A stretch of 64,000 bases of DNA from Paramacrobiotus metropolitanus. Its lineage: Eukaryota > Tardigrada > Eutardigrada > Parachela > Macrobiotidae. The first letter of the stretch is position 1. Each line of letters begins with the position of its first letter. The stretch is from assembly GCF_019649055.1 (NCBI RefSeq), contig NW_026570245.1, forward strand, positions 1 through 64,000, read 5' to 3'. Both the position numbers and the translations under genes were made by a program. Below the pieces are notes generated by a model. It saw nothing but the letters and a program-made list of their open reading frames with translations, was not told the origin of the DNA and searched no databases. Below are positions 12,101 through 24,708 of the stretch, piece by piece.

Positions 12101-15100
12101 GTTGAGAGGACAACAGACCTTGAGAAATTCCTCCACGGTCCGCGATTTGCCGATGGTGAGGATGACTTCGTTGGAGTGGATGTGCTCCAGCGCCTGCGTC
12201 GCGATACAGTCCACGCTGTCGCCACAAACAACAACAACAAATCGGCTGATTTATACACGAAATCCCCAATGAGCAATTCTTAAACAAATCCAAGATTCAA
12301 GCAAATTTTTCTTTTTACAATTTACTTGCTTTTTATTACCACCATCGTTTCAGAACATTTGACAACCTGATACTCTCGCTAATCCGTTTACATTAAAGGA
12401 AGTGGACCGGTAAATGGTACCGCATTCGTGTACATGCACGGAAACTAACACTTCCGCGCATTCCCAAACACTTTTTTTGTTCTGACATTCATGACATTCT
12501 GTAGCCATTAGATTTGTATACACTGGCGTGAAAACCGTTTGTTCGCGCAACATCCGGTTGGGAAATATTATCGGTGAAAAAACTTCCAAAAGTTTAAATG
12601 CCTTCAGGTGTACCAAAAGTCTCATTATGGGCCAATTTTGCACGTAAATGCATATACCGTATTTATCGAATTAGAAGCCCAGGGTTACAAATATTACAAA
12701 TGACCCACGGGGTGGGCTCCAATTACGGGCATGGGCTTGTATTTAGGGGCTTCAATTTTCAAACCAGCTTTTGGCATTTTTAATATGGGCTTTACGGTAT
12801 TTAATTAAGCCCATGGGCCTCTATTTCGGGGGGGGGGGCTTCAATTTTTCAAACCAGCTTTTTGGCATTTTTAATATGGGCTTTACGGTATTTAATTGGC
12901 CCATGGGCCTCTATTTCGGGGGGGGGGGGCTTCAATTTTTCAAACCAGCTTTTTGGCATTTTTTAATATGGGCTTTACGGTATTTAATTAAGCCCATGGG
13001 CCTCTATTTCGGGGGGGGGGGCTTCAATTTTCAAACCAGCTTTTGGCATTTTTTAATATGGGCTTTACGGTATTTAATTAAGCCCATGGGCCTCTATTTC
13101 GGGGGGGGGGCTTCAATTTTTCAAACCAGCTTTTTGGCATTTTTTAATATGGGCTTTACCGTATTTAATTAAGCCCATGGGCCTCTATTTCGATTAATTT
13201 TCAAACCAGCTTTTGGCATTTTTAATATGGGCTTTACCGTATTTAATTAAGCCCATGGGCCTCTATTTCGGGGGGGGGGCTTCAATTTTTCAAACCAGCT
13301 TTTTGGCATTTTTTAATATGGGCTTTACCGTATTTAATTAAGCCCATGGGCCTCTATTTCGGGGGGGGGGGGGCTTCAATTTTCAAACCAGCTTTTTGGC
13401 ATTTTTTAATATGGGCTTTACCGTATTTAATTAAGCCCATGGGCCTCTATTTCGGGGGGGGGGGCTTCAATTTTTCAAACCAGCTTTTTGGCATTTTTTA
13501 ATATGGGCTTTACCGTATTTAATTAAGCCCATGGGCCTCTATTTCGGGGGGGGGGGCTTCAATTTTCAAACCAGCTTTTTGGCATTTTTTAATATGGGCT
13601 TTACCGTATTTAATTAAGCCCATGGGCCTCTATTTCGGGGGGGGGGGGGCTTATAACTTTCAAACGACCTTAGGGGTGGGCTCTAATTACGGGGGGCTTG
13701 TATTTTGGGGGGGCTTCAAATTCGATAATTACGGTAACCACGTTTTCACACCGACCCACTGTTCTAGCATGTTTCAAAATTCTAAAATGAATTTCAAAAA
13801 TTTTAAAACTTATTTTAAAATTTGAAAAAAAATCATGGAAATCTGGATCGGTGTAAAAACGATCTTCACGGCCGTGTGCATTTACATGCAAAGTTTGAAG
13901 GAGATCGGTCCCTAATGAGACTTTTGGTACACCTGAACGCATTTAAACTTTTTGAAATTTTCTAACAGCCATAACTCCCGACCTGGATGTTGCGCGCATA
14001 AACGGTTTTCACGCCCATGTATACAGCTCATCTGGCTACAGAATGTCATAAATCGAAACAAAAATGTGTTTGGGAGTGCGCTAACGTGTAAGCTTCCGTG
14101 CATGTACACGAATTCGGTATCATGCACCGGCCTACTTCCCTTAAATCGCTTACTACATTACTCGTATTATTACAATTTATTTCAAAAAACCTAACCAATT
14201 TATTCCCATTTTTATTACGCTGTAATAAATTTACTACAATTGACTGCCTGCAGAAATTTTATGGACGTTTTTTTTGCTTATTGTGCAGTTTTTCTGACCT
14301 GGTATCCAGTTCCGATAGGAATTCATTGTATGCTTCGATAATCTGAGTCTGTCCAATAAATCAGTGCCGTTCAGATTTCAAAACGTCAACACATGTCGGC
14401 AAAACTGTTTTCACCTTCAGTCCGTCAATCTTGCTGGAGAAATCGTCCATTCGGTGGCCGGAAATGAAGAGATTCTACACAAGACATTTTGCTCACGATG
14501 ACACCGAGATAATCCGTTAAATTATACTATTATGACTACTACGAGGACTTTATCTATTTTTGTTATATTATTATTTATTGTTAATAGCAGTTAATTTATT
14601 TTTATTTATTTTCCCAACGAACGGCAACGTACGTGCAGGGATTCCCCGAACTCGGCGTCCTCCGTGGTGCCGCGGTCGGCCGCCTCCCCCGCCACCACCG
14701 CCGCGCCCTCGCCGCCGGCGGTGCCGTTACGCAGGGCGGTCGCTTGTGCGGCGCTATCGAAAACCAGGAAAAATTCCCCGCACGTTCAATAAATGCCAGG
14801 AACGTATGGCTTACTTGATGTACTCTTCCCGGATGATTTTCAAGGCTAGAAAAAAAACCCATCCATTGATAGTCACCTCCGTTCCCGACGGAAATAAAAT
14901 TTAACAAAAATAAACAGATAACTTCCATCAACAAATAACCTACTTTTAATCATAATTAAGCAAATTATTAAATTAGTAGTATTTCTTGAAATATAAATGT
15001 AACTTAATATTATATGTAACCCAAATTCTTCGGTAACTCATAAACGATAAACGAAACACATAAATAAATAAGCGCATAAAACAAGTAGCCAATTCTTAAA

Positions 15101-16143
15101 TAACCACCATGATCAAGCGTAATAATAAATATTTCCCGGTAATTTATTAAATTAATTATTTCAATTAACCACGGGGATATCTTTGAACATAAATAAATTA
15201 CAATTAATTATTATGAACAGAAAAAAAAAACAGAAAATAAACAACATAATTCAAAATAACCAAAACCGAAGCTACTTTGTGGTAGAAAAATTATAAAATA
15301 ATTGCACCGATTAACAACAGAAGAAGAAAAATGTATTAATATTTTTAATAAAACAACGCTTACTGCGTCGGACCACGTTGCCGATGACGGTCTCCGGAGG
15401 GCATGGTCTTGATGATGCGACGGCCTTCGCGGCGAATGACGTGCATTAGCTCCCTTAAACAAAAGCTAACCATCGTAATGAGCGACTTCCAGCACAGGCC
15501 TTATTTGTTTTCACCTGGCGTTGTTCCAGCGCACGGTGGCGACGATTTTCCGGAAGATCAACGCGGCTTCTTGAGCCGTCGCGTACGAACCGTATCGCTG
15601 ACTGAAAAATACCAATTAAATCCTAACTGAAATCCGCACGAAGCCAAGCTACCGTAAATAATTATTCTAAAAATTTCCGCAAATGCTACAATATTTATAA
15701 AATAAAAACTGAGGCACATTCTGAGTAATTCCCGAAATATTCCTCTATTTAATTCTAATTTACCACCTTTTTATAAATAAACATAAGAAAATAAATTAAA
15801 AATAAAAGTCATTTAAAAAATTTAAAAATAAAAATTTAAAAATAAAAAGAATACTACAAATAAATATCAGGAAATTAAAAGGTGGAAATAAAAAAAAGAA
15901 GAAAAAAGTAAAAAACTCCATATTCGAATTCGGATCAAATTCCGTTTCGTTGCGAATCTGTGTTCAACGTCACGAAAACGCCAATACTGACCTGTATTTC
16001 AGCTTGTTGATGAAATTGTCCACGGTTTCCTGCAGCGTTTCGCCCAGCTGCGGGCCATCCGCGGCGGCATATCCCGAGGAACTGGCTGGAGGTCGCGGAT
16101 GCTGCACGAGCGACGCTGGATACGCGAACGCTGCGTCGGCCAT
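9134..16143 (-). CDS. EIF2B2: Translation initiation factor eIF2B subunit beta
   Basis: Thirteen exons on the minus strand: 16143-15992, 15601-15515, 15453-15364, 14845-14815, 14753-14633, 14474-14415, 14342-14299, 12215-12119, 12053-11854, 11521-11461, 11403-11344, 10923-10787 and 9206-9134. All introns are GT-AG and all phases agree. The peptides follow metazoan eIF2B beta throughout: [17 protein letters not shown], a FHVIVAE-type strand, [19 protein letters not shown] and C-terminal [18 protein letters not shown]. The product is about 403 residues (human about 351), with a longer N-terminus and linker. It is a regulatory subunit of the decameric GEF that recharges eIF2 with GTP, and acts in the cytosol. 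Exon 3 carries one apparent extra base in a CCC run near 15399-15401. Before it the frame reads RREGRR, after it [10 protein letters not shown]. Since every other exon is clean, I suspect a sequencing error. Intron 7 and intron 12 host transposons. Confidence 0.93.
9259..10373. mobile_element. Tc1/mariner-type DNA transposon, probably non-autonomous
   Basis: A 1115-bp element with perfect 29-bp terminal inverted repeats (caggggtgccgcgccaag and onward; outer ends at 9259 and 10373). It is flanked by TA on both sides (9257-9258 and 10374-10375), the Tc1/mariner target duplication. The length suits the superfamily, but no frame inside shows a recognisable transposase or DDE/D motif. It is either a decayed copy or a non-autonomous derivative. 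It lies in the last intron of EIF2B2 (10786-9207), 53 bp downstream of the final acceptor in genomic terms. The perfect TIRs argue for a fairly recent insertion. Confidence 0.85.
12397..14140. mobile_element. Foldback MITE, TTAA-flanked, copy 1 (expanded)
   Basis: A 1744-bp element with long inverted arms (about 12397-12640 and 13880-14140) and TTAA immediately outside each end (12393-12396 and 14141-14144). The outer ends read as GG-rich into a CCGG core and mirror each other. Landmarks shared with copies 2 and 3 include gcgcaacatccgg, cttttggtacacct and tctcattatg. TTAA targets with such ends suggest piggyBac-type mobilisation, but no transposase is present. The centre is expanded by a minisatellite. 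It lies wholly within intron 7 of EIF2B2. Confidence 0.75.
12745..13655 (+). repeat. Minisatellite, about 91-bp unit, about ten copies, with long G runs
   Basis: Each unit has the parts caaaccagctttttggcat, taatatgggcttta, taattaagcccatgggcc and tctatttc, then a run of 8-13 G. One unit lacks the G run. Units are nearly identical apart from the length of A/T/G runs, so the array amplified recently. Single-strand G runs spaced about 80 bp apart are candidates for G-quadruplexes. Read as protein it gives only a repetitive artefact. It is the core of foldback copy 1 in an EIF2B2 intron. Confidence 0.9.
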
Positions 16144-16754
16144 CATTCGCCACACACACTCACTCTCCGCAACGCCAACCGCGAAAATATCCTAGTCTGC
16201 AGATGGACGTGTTGTATAACTACAATGGCTCAAGAATAAACGATCAACGCATCATACTTTAAAATTTATTCCAGTATCAAAACCAAATCAAGCAATCAAA
16301 TTATTTTATGAAAACGCCAGCAATATGTTTTCGTTTTACATCATTCACGTTGATTCACGAAAATGCCGTGCGTTGGTGGAACCAGTTGCTCAATTCCAAT
16401 TCCACTTCCGTTTCCATTACATCAGCACGGCATCCATCTGCCACTCCAATGGAATTCTTTCAGAATTGGAATATCGCTGATTGGTGCCCATTTCCATTTC
16501 CGTTTCCACTGATCAGTACGGTGGTAATCACTAATCACCCAATTCCAAATGGAATTATTTTCTAATGTAATCCGAGCAAAATTTTCCTGTCCGTGTTTTG
16601 CCGTTAGCGGTTTGAATTTGTAGTTTGATTTCTTCCTTTCCCGACTTCTCACTGACTTTTACCAAAAACTTTCATCGAAGTTTTGCAAATCTCTGATGGT
16701 TAAAAATTCTCCATGGATTTCTGATATTGTTACTGGGGAAGTAAGGTTTGCTCT
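16144..16754. promoter_or_regulatory. Divergent promoter region between EIF2B2 and DARS2
   Basis: The two start codons point away from each other across 611 bp, so both 5' UTRs and promoters must lie here unless further 5' exons exist. The DNA contains several variants of ccatttccgtttcca and caattcca (about 16390-16550). I see no clear TATA box. The arrangement is typical of housekeeping gene pairs. Confidence 0.5.
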
Positions 16755-19700
16755 GTGAGAGAAACGCAGCAGAAACGGCTCTTCAATGACGCCGCTGGCG
16801 CGCTGCCTATGTCGTCAGCGCATCCTGCGTCCTTCCCCTTTCCCGGCGCCCCTCGCCACCCGCTCCCTCCACCCCCACCCCCAACCTACCGAACCCCGCC
16901 CCGATTATCCCCCACCGTGCCCTACAACCGCTACGGCGCCGCTTTCCGCTCGCACCTGTGCGGGCGCGTCAACCTCACGGATGTGGACGCCCAGCGCAGT
17001 ATCTCCGTCTGCGGCTGGCTGCACAAGAAGCGCATGGACCACCGTTTCTGGCTGCTGCGCGACTGGAGCGGCACGCTGCAGGTGACGCTGGACGACCGGC
17101 AGCGAACGGAGTGGGCGGCGTGGCTGGGGGAGGTGGCGCTGGAGAGTGTGCTGCGCGTCAGCGGGGTGCCGCAACGGCGCCCGCCCGGGCAAGCCAATCC
17201 GCGGATGGCCACCGGGCAGCTGGAGCTGCGGGTGGAGCAGATGCAGGTGCTGAATCCGGCCGCGGCACGGCTGCCCTTCACGTGCGCGCAGTGGGAAGCG
17301 GCCGAGGCAAGTTGCGGAATTTTCGCGTTTTTTTCATTTTTTTTCGAGTTATTTTTCTTTTATTTTGTAATAAGTAATTTTATATTTTCTTTGTACGGTA
17401 TTTTCAAATTAGTTTTCTTTGTTTTTATGTTTATTTCATATCCATATTATTTGCATTTATTTTGCATTTGTTTTGATTTAATTTCTACCTGAGCTTTAAA
17501 TTTATTTCTCATTTTGTATGTATTTGTTCTTCGTTTTATTTGTGTTGATTTTGCGTTTTATTCGATTTATTTGTCATTTTATTTTGCAGTACAGTACTTT
17601 GCATTTATTTTGCATTTTTCTGTGTGTGGTTTAAATTTGTGAGCACTGTTTAAATTTGTTATTTGTATTATTTTCGATTTGGTTGAACTTTGTATGAATT
17701 TTATTTTTTTTTTGCCATCGAGTTTTTGTTTGTCGAGATTTATTTTAATTCGTTTCTGCAGTATTTTTCTGTTAATTTCATGTTATTTTTAATATAATTA
17801 ATTTGTGTTTTACCTCTAATTTCATTGTATTGTACTTATTTTCATATTTATGTGCTTTTTTGTGTGTGTGTGAATTTTTTAATGTGTTTATTTTGTATCT
17901 GTGTTCATTTTTTATGTGTCGAGTTTTTCATTTGATTTCAATTTATGTTTTATTTAATTCGGCAGCATTTTCCCTAAAACAAATTAATAAATTTTAAAAA
18001 TTAAACTGAATTTTTGCGCAGGTGGGTGAGCCGGTGCGGATGCAGTACCGCTACCTGGATCTGCGGCGCGCCGTCATGCAGCGCAACCTGCGTCTGCGCT
18101 CCTGGCTGCTGCAGCGTATGCGCCGCTTTTTACACGACCACGCCGGCTTCGTCGACGTGGACACGCCCTATTTATTCCGCGCCACGCCCGGCGGCGCCCA
18201 GGAATTCCCCGTGGCCAGCCAGCTGCCGGGGAAATTCTACTCCCTGGCGCAGAGTCCGCAGCAGTTCAAGCAGCTCCTCATGGTCGCCGGCGTCGATCGC
18301 TACTTCCAGGTGAGGGCCGACATTCACACCATTTTTTGCCGTTTTTTTTGAAGTTAAAAGAAAAATGATTTTATAAAGACTGATAAATTTTTTTAATTAA
18401 TTTTCCGAATATTTTTAATAAATTTTTTAAAAACTACATTTATTTTTCATCCGTTTCCAACGCTCCAGCACCGTTTGAATCAGGAATCACCTTGATCGGT
18501 AACGAAATGGAATTTATTGTTTTTTTGAATATTTTTTTCCTGCTGTTAAATAAAGAAATTAAACGAACTAAGAATTTTTTGCTGCTGTATCGTTATTTCC
18601 ACATGGTTATGTTCATAAAAAAAATGGGGAAAAATTGCGAAATAAAATGACAGAAAAATCATTGTAGGTAGCGCGCTGCTTCCGCGACGAGAGCAACAAC
18701 CCGGAGAAGCAGCCCGAGTTCACGCAGCTGGACGTGGAGATGTCGTTCGTGGGGATGGAAGATGTGCTGGCGCTGGTGGAGGATTTATTGCGCTTTTCCT
18801 GGCCGGCGCCGGAAATTCTGGCCGAGGCGGCGAATTTCCCCTGGACCGACCGCGATGCGCTGCCACCGCCGGCCTTTCCTTTTCCCAGGTCAGCAAATTT
18901 ATTTCTCCACTGCAGCAAACCATTTGTCAGAAATTATAGAAGAATTATGGGTAAAAAATGTCAGTTATTACAACTATGGAATATTTATGTGGTGTAGAAC
19001 AAACATAAGAATTTTTACAAAGGAAAAAATTTGAAATTTCTTTGTAAACAAATTTAAGAAAGAAAATGTAATTTATACAGATAAATATCTGTGAAATTAA
19101 AAAAAAAAACGGAGCAAAATCGAAGTTAGCGAAAAATCTACTTCAGAAGAATGTAAGCAAAATCGCCCGCTGCACATATAAAAAATTAATTAATTTAACT
19201 CATTTTGTTAAGCGGATGGATTCCATTCAAAATGTTTTTGACTTGCAATTTAGCAAATTGGAATTTTGCTTTTAAAAAAATTCATTTATGCAGAAAAATG
19301 CCTGAACAATTTGAATTAAATTAAAATCAAACCAAATAATCTGCATTGAATTTTCCATGGGTTTAAAAATTCTGGAATTTTTTTAAAAAAATGTATAAAT
19401 TTAGAAAATAAAGTAACATGATTAAAAGAGCAAAAATAAATTGCCTGCATTAATTACAGCGTGTGAATTTTAAAAAGGCGGCTAAATATGGAAAAATAAA
19501 ATATGGAAAATTCAAAAATTTGGAAAAATACGAAAAAATAAAATGTGGAAAACTTAAAAAATTAAGTAGAGAAAAACTCAAAAATATAATATAGAAAATT
19601 CAAATAAAATATGGAAAAATTCCAAAAAATTGTTTAGAATGTCCTACAAGGACGCGATGACCTCCTACGGCACGGATAAACCCGACACCCGCTTCGCCTG

Positions 19701-21290
19701 GCACATCCGCGACATCACCCCCTGGGCACGCGACTACCGTCTCTTCGGGAACACCCCCCTGCACCCCGGGTCCACCGTCCGCGCCTTCGTCGCCCCGGGC
19801 GCCGCGCCCCTCTGCAAAAAGGCTTTTAAGGACGCCCTGGACACCCTCGTGAAACGGGAATACCCCGGGGTGCTGCTCAGCTTCCTCACGCTCAAACCCG
19901 ACGGCTCGCTGTCCCGGGCGGCCCTCCCGCGGGAGGCGGCGGCCCAGCTGCACTCCCTGGTGGGCGGGATCCAGGGGGAGGATCTGGTGGTCGTTTGCGG
20001 TGGACCGGAGGAGCGCTGCTTGAAAGCCCTCGGGCGGTTACGGCTGGAGACGGCGGATTATGTGGAGAAAAACGGGAAGAGTGTCCGGGAGGATGCGTTT
20101 AAGTTCCTGTGGGTGGTGGATTTTCCGTTGTTCGCGCGGGCGGAGGAGGGGAGCGGGTGGGAGACGGTGCATCATCCGTTCACGGCGCCGCATCCCGAGG
20201 ATGCGCATCTCCTGCAGGTGCGTTCCCGAAATTGAGATTTTTAGCGGAATATATTTTAAATTAATTTTTTTTAAATCGTTGTAATTTTTTTAAAATTTTT
20301 CTTATATGCGAGCGCTTCCCTGCGTCATTTCGGAAAATATTGTTTGTTGTTTTACTGGATAATTTAGGGGACTAAGTGATAAAATGTATGCATTTGATTT
20401 TATATTGATTTAGGAAGTTTTTCGAATATTCTGAATATTGTTTTATTTTTGAGGAATTTTTCTGTATAATTTTTTATTTTCATTTGCTGGTTTGCATGCT
20501 GTGTTCCGCCTAGCAAGGAACATTTTTTACTTACCCGTTCCACTGCCGGATTAGAAGAATTCCGTGGTAAAAAGCCCCGCAGGGAATTTAATATTGCTTT
20601 TGCAGCAGTTTTTTTTAAATCGCGATTATTTCTAGGAAATTTTCTGTATTATTCAGAATGTGTCCATTAATAATTGTTTTGTTTTTTTTAATTTTGCAAG
20701 TTTAATTTTTTATTTGCTGATTTGGAATTTACACCTTGCTTAACAGAAAGGTTATGGTTAATGTATTAAAAACCGGTTTGGACCGGCTGATTAGAATAAT
20801 CACGGTTGCAAAAATGAACCTAAGAAACCTAAGGAACATTAATTTGTGCTTTCTTCAATAAAAAAATCCGCTTATCGACGGGTTTGTCTTGTAGGCCGGC
20901 GGGGATTTAAGCCGGATCCGCGGGCAGCACTACGACCTGGTGCTGAACGGCGCGGAGGTGGCCGGGGGCTCCATCCGGCTGGAGCGGGCCGCCGAGCAGC
21001 GCCACGTCCTGCAGCTGCTGCAGATCAACCCGGCGGACGTCGGGCATCTGCTGGCCGGCCTGGACAGCGGCTGCCCGCCCCACGGCGGCATCGCCCTGGG
21101 ACTGGACCGGTTGGTATGCCTCCTGGCCCGCGCGAAGTCCATCCGCGACGTCATCGCCTTCCCCAAGACCGCGCAGGGCCGGGATCTCATGGCCGAGGCG
21201 CCCTGCAGTCTCCCGGGCAAAACCCTGCAGCTGTACCATCTGGCGGTGACGGCCAACACGGCCCCTGACCGCTCCCATGACGGAGGATGA
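16755..21290 (+). CDS. DARS2: Mitochondrial aspartyl-tRNA synthetase
   Basis: Five exons: 16755-17306, 18022-18309, 18668-18888, 19638-20217 and 20895-21290, giving about 678 residues (human about 645). Class IIb synthetase of the bacterial/mitochondrial AspRS type, charging mitochondrial tRNA-Asp in the matrix. Residues 1 to about 60 are Pro/Arg-rich and can hold the import signal. The OB-fold anticodon domain follows (exon 1). QYRYLDLR opens the catalytic core; motif 1 lies near residues 217-236, FRDE of motif 2 near 285, and GIALGLDR of motif 3 near 611-620. The bacterial-type insertion carries YGTDKPDTR and HHPFTAPHP. The first intron has a GC donor (GAG then GCAAGT at 17307-17312); the others are GT-AG. 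All phases agree and no break is seen. The start at 16755 is the upstream-most in-frame Met; 16809 is an alternative. An AATAAA lies near 21450. Confidence 0.93.
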
Positions 21291-23156
21291 CGAATCCAGT
21301 TGGACGTTTCGTTTCTTAGTTGACGGTGTTCCAAGCTGTTGTTTTGTTGCGGTTTTCAGGGACTGGTTGACAGAATTGGACGTAAATGGAGACCGAAGAT
21401 CCGCTGGTCATTGTACAAACGAGTTCTACCAACCCGGAATGCCAGCATTAAATAAAATCGATGTGATGTGTATACGAGTATGGACTATGTACGGCTCACT
21501 TAGTTCACAAATAAAACAACAAAATACGGTTGTAAACGGCTATGACAAGAATAGTTCCTCTAATTTCTCCTGATCCGGTATACAGAGTGTATTGTGCCCA
21601 TCACGTACAGTAGGACCCGTTGTGCCCATTGTGCCCATTCTCGAGGCTTAGACCCGTTGTGAAAAGAAGTGAAATGAAATGGTGAAATAAAGTGAAATGA
21701 AATGAAACGTGAAATAAAAAATATACTGTTAGCCGCTAGATGAAATGGCACTACTTTTAGATCCGACCGCTGCCTGCCTCCGGCCGGACAGCGCGCTTTA
21801 TGCGTCGCACAGAGCGGTGCCTCTTTGAATTTTGTATGGAGATCCGCTGCCGGAAAAAATCTTTCGCGCGTAATCGTCCGGTAGCGGCCGCGATGCCCGC
21901 ATATGGTGTCCGATTTTATTGACCACCTTCTGAACTCCGTCGCCCCAGGGTCCGTATATTTTAAAAGCCGCGGGGATAAAGTTATACCGTGGCTGAAGCG
22001 GCACATGGACAATTTGTTGAACACCGAGACTTTGCTGACGACCTTCTGAATTCTGATGGCCGAAAAAATCAACTCCCGAAGCCCACTAAAAACCCAAGAA
22101 AATCTAAGATAACTCAACTTAAGATAACCTAAGATAAGTCCAAGATAACCTATGAAAAACCTAAAAAAACATGAACCTAAGCCTAACGCGACCAAAAAAT
22201 TCACAACCGAGAATCCAAAAAGAACCCCGGACTTAATAAAACACCAAGAAATCTGACAATGTTAATCATCAACATATGTCGGTCAGCAACATTGTCGTGA
22301 AGCATAACGGAGATCCATAAACTGATGTCCTACCGCGTCGGTCTATCCCCTAAAGAGGAAAAGATGGAAATTATGTAAGGGAAATTAGGAAAAGATGGAA
22401 AGTAGGTAAGTGCTGCTGTATCGCACAATTCATAGACCAGTTAGTGAGCTGTACCCATGGTACGAATGACGATGCTGATGAAACGCAACAGACTCGCATT
22501 CGGATTGTCCAACGGAAACCAACAAGTATATTCAAAACTTCTCCGCATTTTATTCACAATCAATCCAACTTTCCAAGTCTCGCGTTCCGGAAGGAGTATT
22601 GCAGTAAATATCTCCCGGTGTTGGCTGCCATGGACAATGCAGGAGAGAGCTGCTGGCCCTGTCATGCAGTATCCACGACAGCCAACAGAGACGCTGGTCT
22701 TGGCTGGCGGTCAGCTGCACCGGTTCCGCGTGATCAGCGTGATGACAGTGCGGAGGTCGCGGGTGTAGACGGGGTTCCATGGGGGCTGTCATAAAATTTA
22801 TCTGACGTCACGAAGAGCGTACGTCACGCTTTTCCAATTCCACAATCCCAATACCATTTCGCAGTGGTACTGGCGCTGGCGCTCGTGCAATTACTATGCG
22901 AACCTGTACATCAGGTACCCGGATTTGCACCGTTATCACGATGCAGAAGCGGGGATCCGATGTTAAGGTTCGAAAAGTACATATAGTGAAATCACTCAAA
23001 ACTCGTGTTTTAAGACGTTATTCGATGCGCTGAGATACGTATGTGAAAACGTTCTGCGTGGGGCCATTGCCATTGGATCGACGCGTCATCGAACTGCGCC
23101 TGCATGGGCGTGAAATTTACCATCGCTAAAAATTTGTGATTTACTCCCGAAATTAA
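21291..23156. other. Intergenic DNA with low-complexity stretches
   Basis: Holds the DARS2 3' UTR, a gtgcccatt repeat near 21590-21640, a gaaatgaaat-type simple repeat at 21660-21720 and an aagataacct-type repeat at 22090-22180. The short overlapping frames at 22440-22800 have no recognisable domain. No gene supported. Confidence 0.45.
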
Positions 23157-23160
23157 TTAA

Positions 23161-23839
23161 GGGATTTGGCCCGGTACATAGTACCAAATTTGTATACATC
23201 CACGGCAACTTTCGCTGTCGCGCACTCCCACACACTTTTTTGCATTGCTTTATGATGTTTTATAGCCAAAGGATTCGCATACATAGGCGAATAAACCGTT
23301 TGTGCGCGCAACATCCGGTTCGGGAGTTATTAGTGAAACAAAATTCCAAAAGGTTAAACGCACGGAGGTGTACCAAAGTCTCATTATGAACCTATGCTCT
23401 TCAAATTTTGCACGGAAACGCACGTTACTATGTATGAAGATCGTTTTCGTACCAAACCAGCTTTCTACCATTTTTTTTTAAATTTTGAATTAATTTTTAA
23501 AATTTTTGAAATTTATTTTAAAATTTGAAAAAAATAGTAGAAAGCTGGTTTGGTACCAAAACGATCTTTACAATAATGTGCGTTTTCGTGCAAAATTTGA
23601 AGAGCATCGGTTCATAATGAGACTTTTGGTACACCTCCGCGCGTTTAACCTTTTGGAATTTTATTTCATTAACAACTCCCGAACCGGATGTTGCGCGCAA
23701 ACGGATTTCACGCCTACGTATACAAATCCTTTGGATACAAAATGTCATAGAGCAATGCAAAAAAGTGTTTAGGAGTGCGTGACAGCGAAAGTTCCCGTGT
23801 ATGTACCCGAATTTGGTACTATGTACCGGGCCAAATCCC
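23161..23839. mobile_element. Foldback MITE, TTAA-flanked, copy 2
   Basis: A 679-bp near-palindrome with arms of about 300 bp. The ends read gggatttggcccggtac and its mirror, with TTAA immediately outside both (23157-23160 and 23840-23843). The centre is an AT-rich spacer. It shares gcgcaacatccgg, cttttggtacacct and tctcattatg with copies 1 and 3. No coding capacity. This is the cleanest copy and best defines the family's ends. Confidence 0.85.
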
Positions 23840-24181
23840 TTAAGGAATTAACTATGAAATCGGAATATAATCTGGAAAGTAATCCGGAGAATTGGTGATA
23901 TACTGTACGAGTACTACTCGTACTAATATCATTTTGAAAGTTAAGACTTTGATTACAGAGTAATTAATAAATTAGAGAACACGCGAAAAGCAATTATAAA
24001 TGGAGAAAATTAAGAAGATATTAAGAAAAACAGCGGAAAGTTTGGTCATTTAAACGGATAACTATTTGGAACAGGTTCGACGTTATTTTGGAAATTATTT
24101 AAAAATACATACAATAAATTAGTTGTTTAGAAAGTACTAGTAACTGGGAAATTAACTTCCGAAGGAATATGTGAAAGGCAG

Positions 24182-24220
24182 AAGAGACTACGACTAAAGT
24201 TCCTTTAGTCGTATTCTCTT
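24182..24220. repeat. Short inverted repeat (18-bp arms)
   Basis: Arms aagagactacgactaaag and ctttagtcgtattctctt with a 3-base loop and one mismatch. The structure would form a stable hairpin. No adjacent gene explains it. Confidence 0.7.
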
Positions 24221-24708
24221 AAATATATTTTTTTATTCGGCATGCAGCAGCCACCGCCCATTGGTTCTGTACTGCATATATGTATATCCACAAATACAGG
24301 TTCTTCTGTGTTTTTCTTCTTTCTGTTGACCTTTTTCGGCAGCAGCAGTTGAGCAATGTGCAATTGGCAGAAAACATTAAGAACTGCTCACACCATAATA
24401 ATTCTAATTCCATCCATAGAAACAGCTTGGCACTGAAACTTGCAAAAACAAATTAAACAACATCGCACTTCAGCCGAAGTTTTTCTGCGGCAGAACCACT
24501 ACATTTGGAACGCACGAAGCAGTACTCTGTAACTTACAGAGTGTAAGCCAAGAGACACTACACAGGGCACTATGCCACATGGAAATCCCCACTGAACCAG
24601 CATATACCATAGGCGTATACCGGACATCTATCCCTGCTGTTCGTTTTCAACCAAGTGTGAACCCAGCCACAGTGAAACACCATTGCACCACCACCGAAAT
24701 ATTGCCCA

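Noticed and set aside
12771-13172. Long open frame with repeated peptide
   Set aside because: It is the minisatellite read through. The repeated peptide follows the 91-bp DNA unit and stops where run lengths change.
12745-13655. CRISPR-like array
   Set aside because: Regular spacing, but the whole 91-bp unit is repeated with no unique spacers, and the context is an animal intron.
16786-17377. Alternative frames over DARS2 exon 1 on both strands
   Set aside because: Only the frame from 16755 has the AspRS anticodon-domain pattern and joins in phase to the next exon. The others are GC-rich shadows.
22440-22800. Overlapping frames suggesting a gene
   Set aside because: Three frames on two strands of similar length, none with a domain or splice context.
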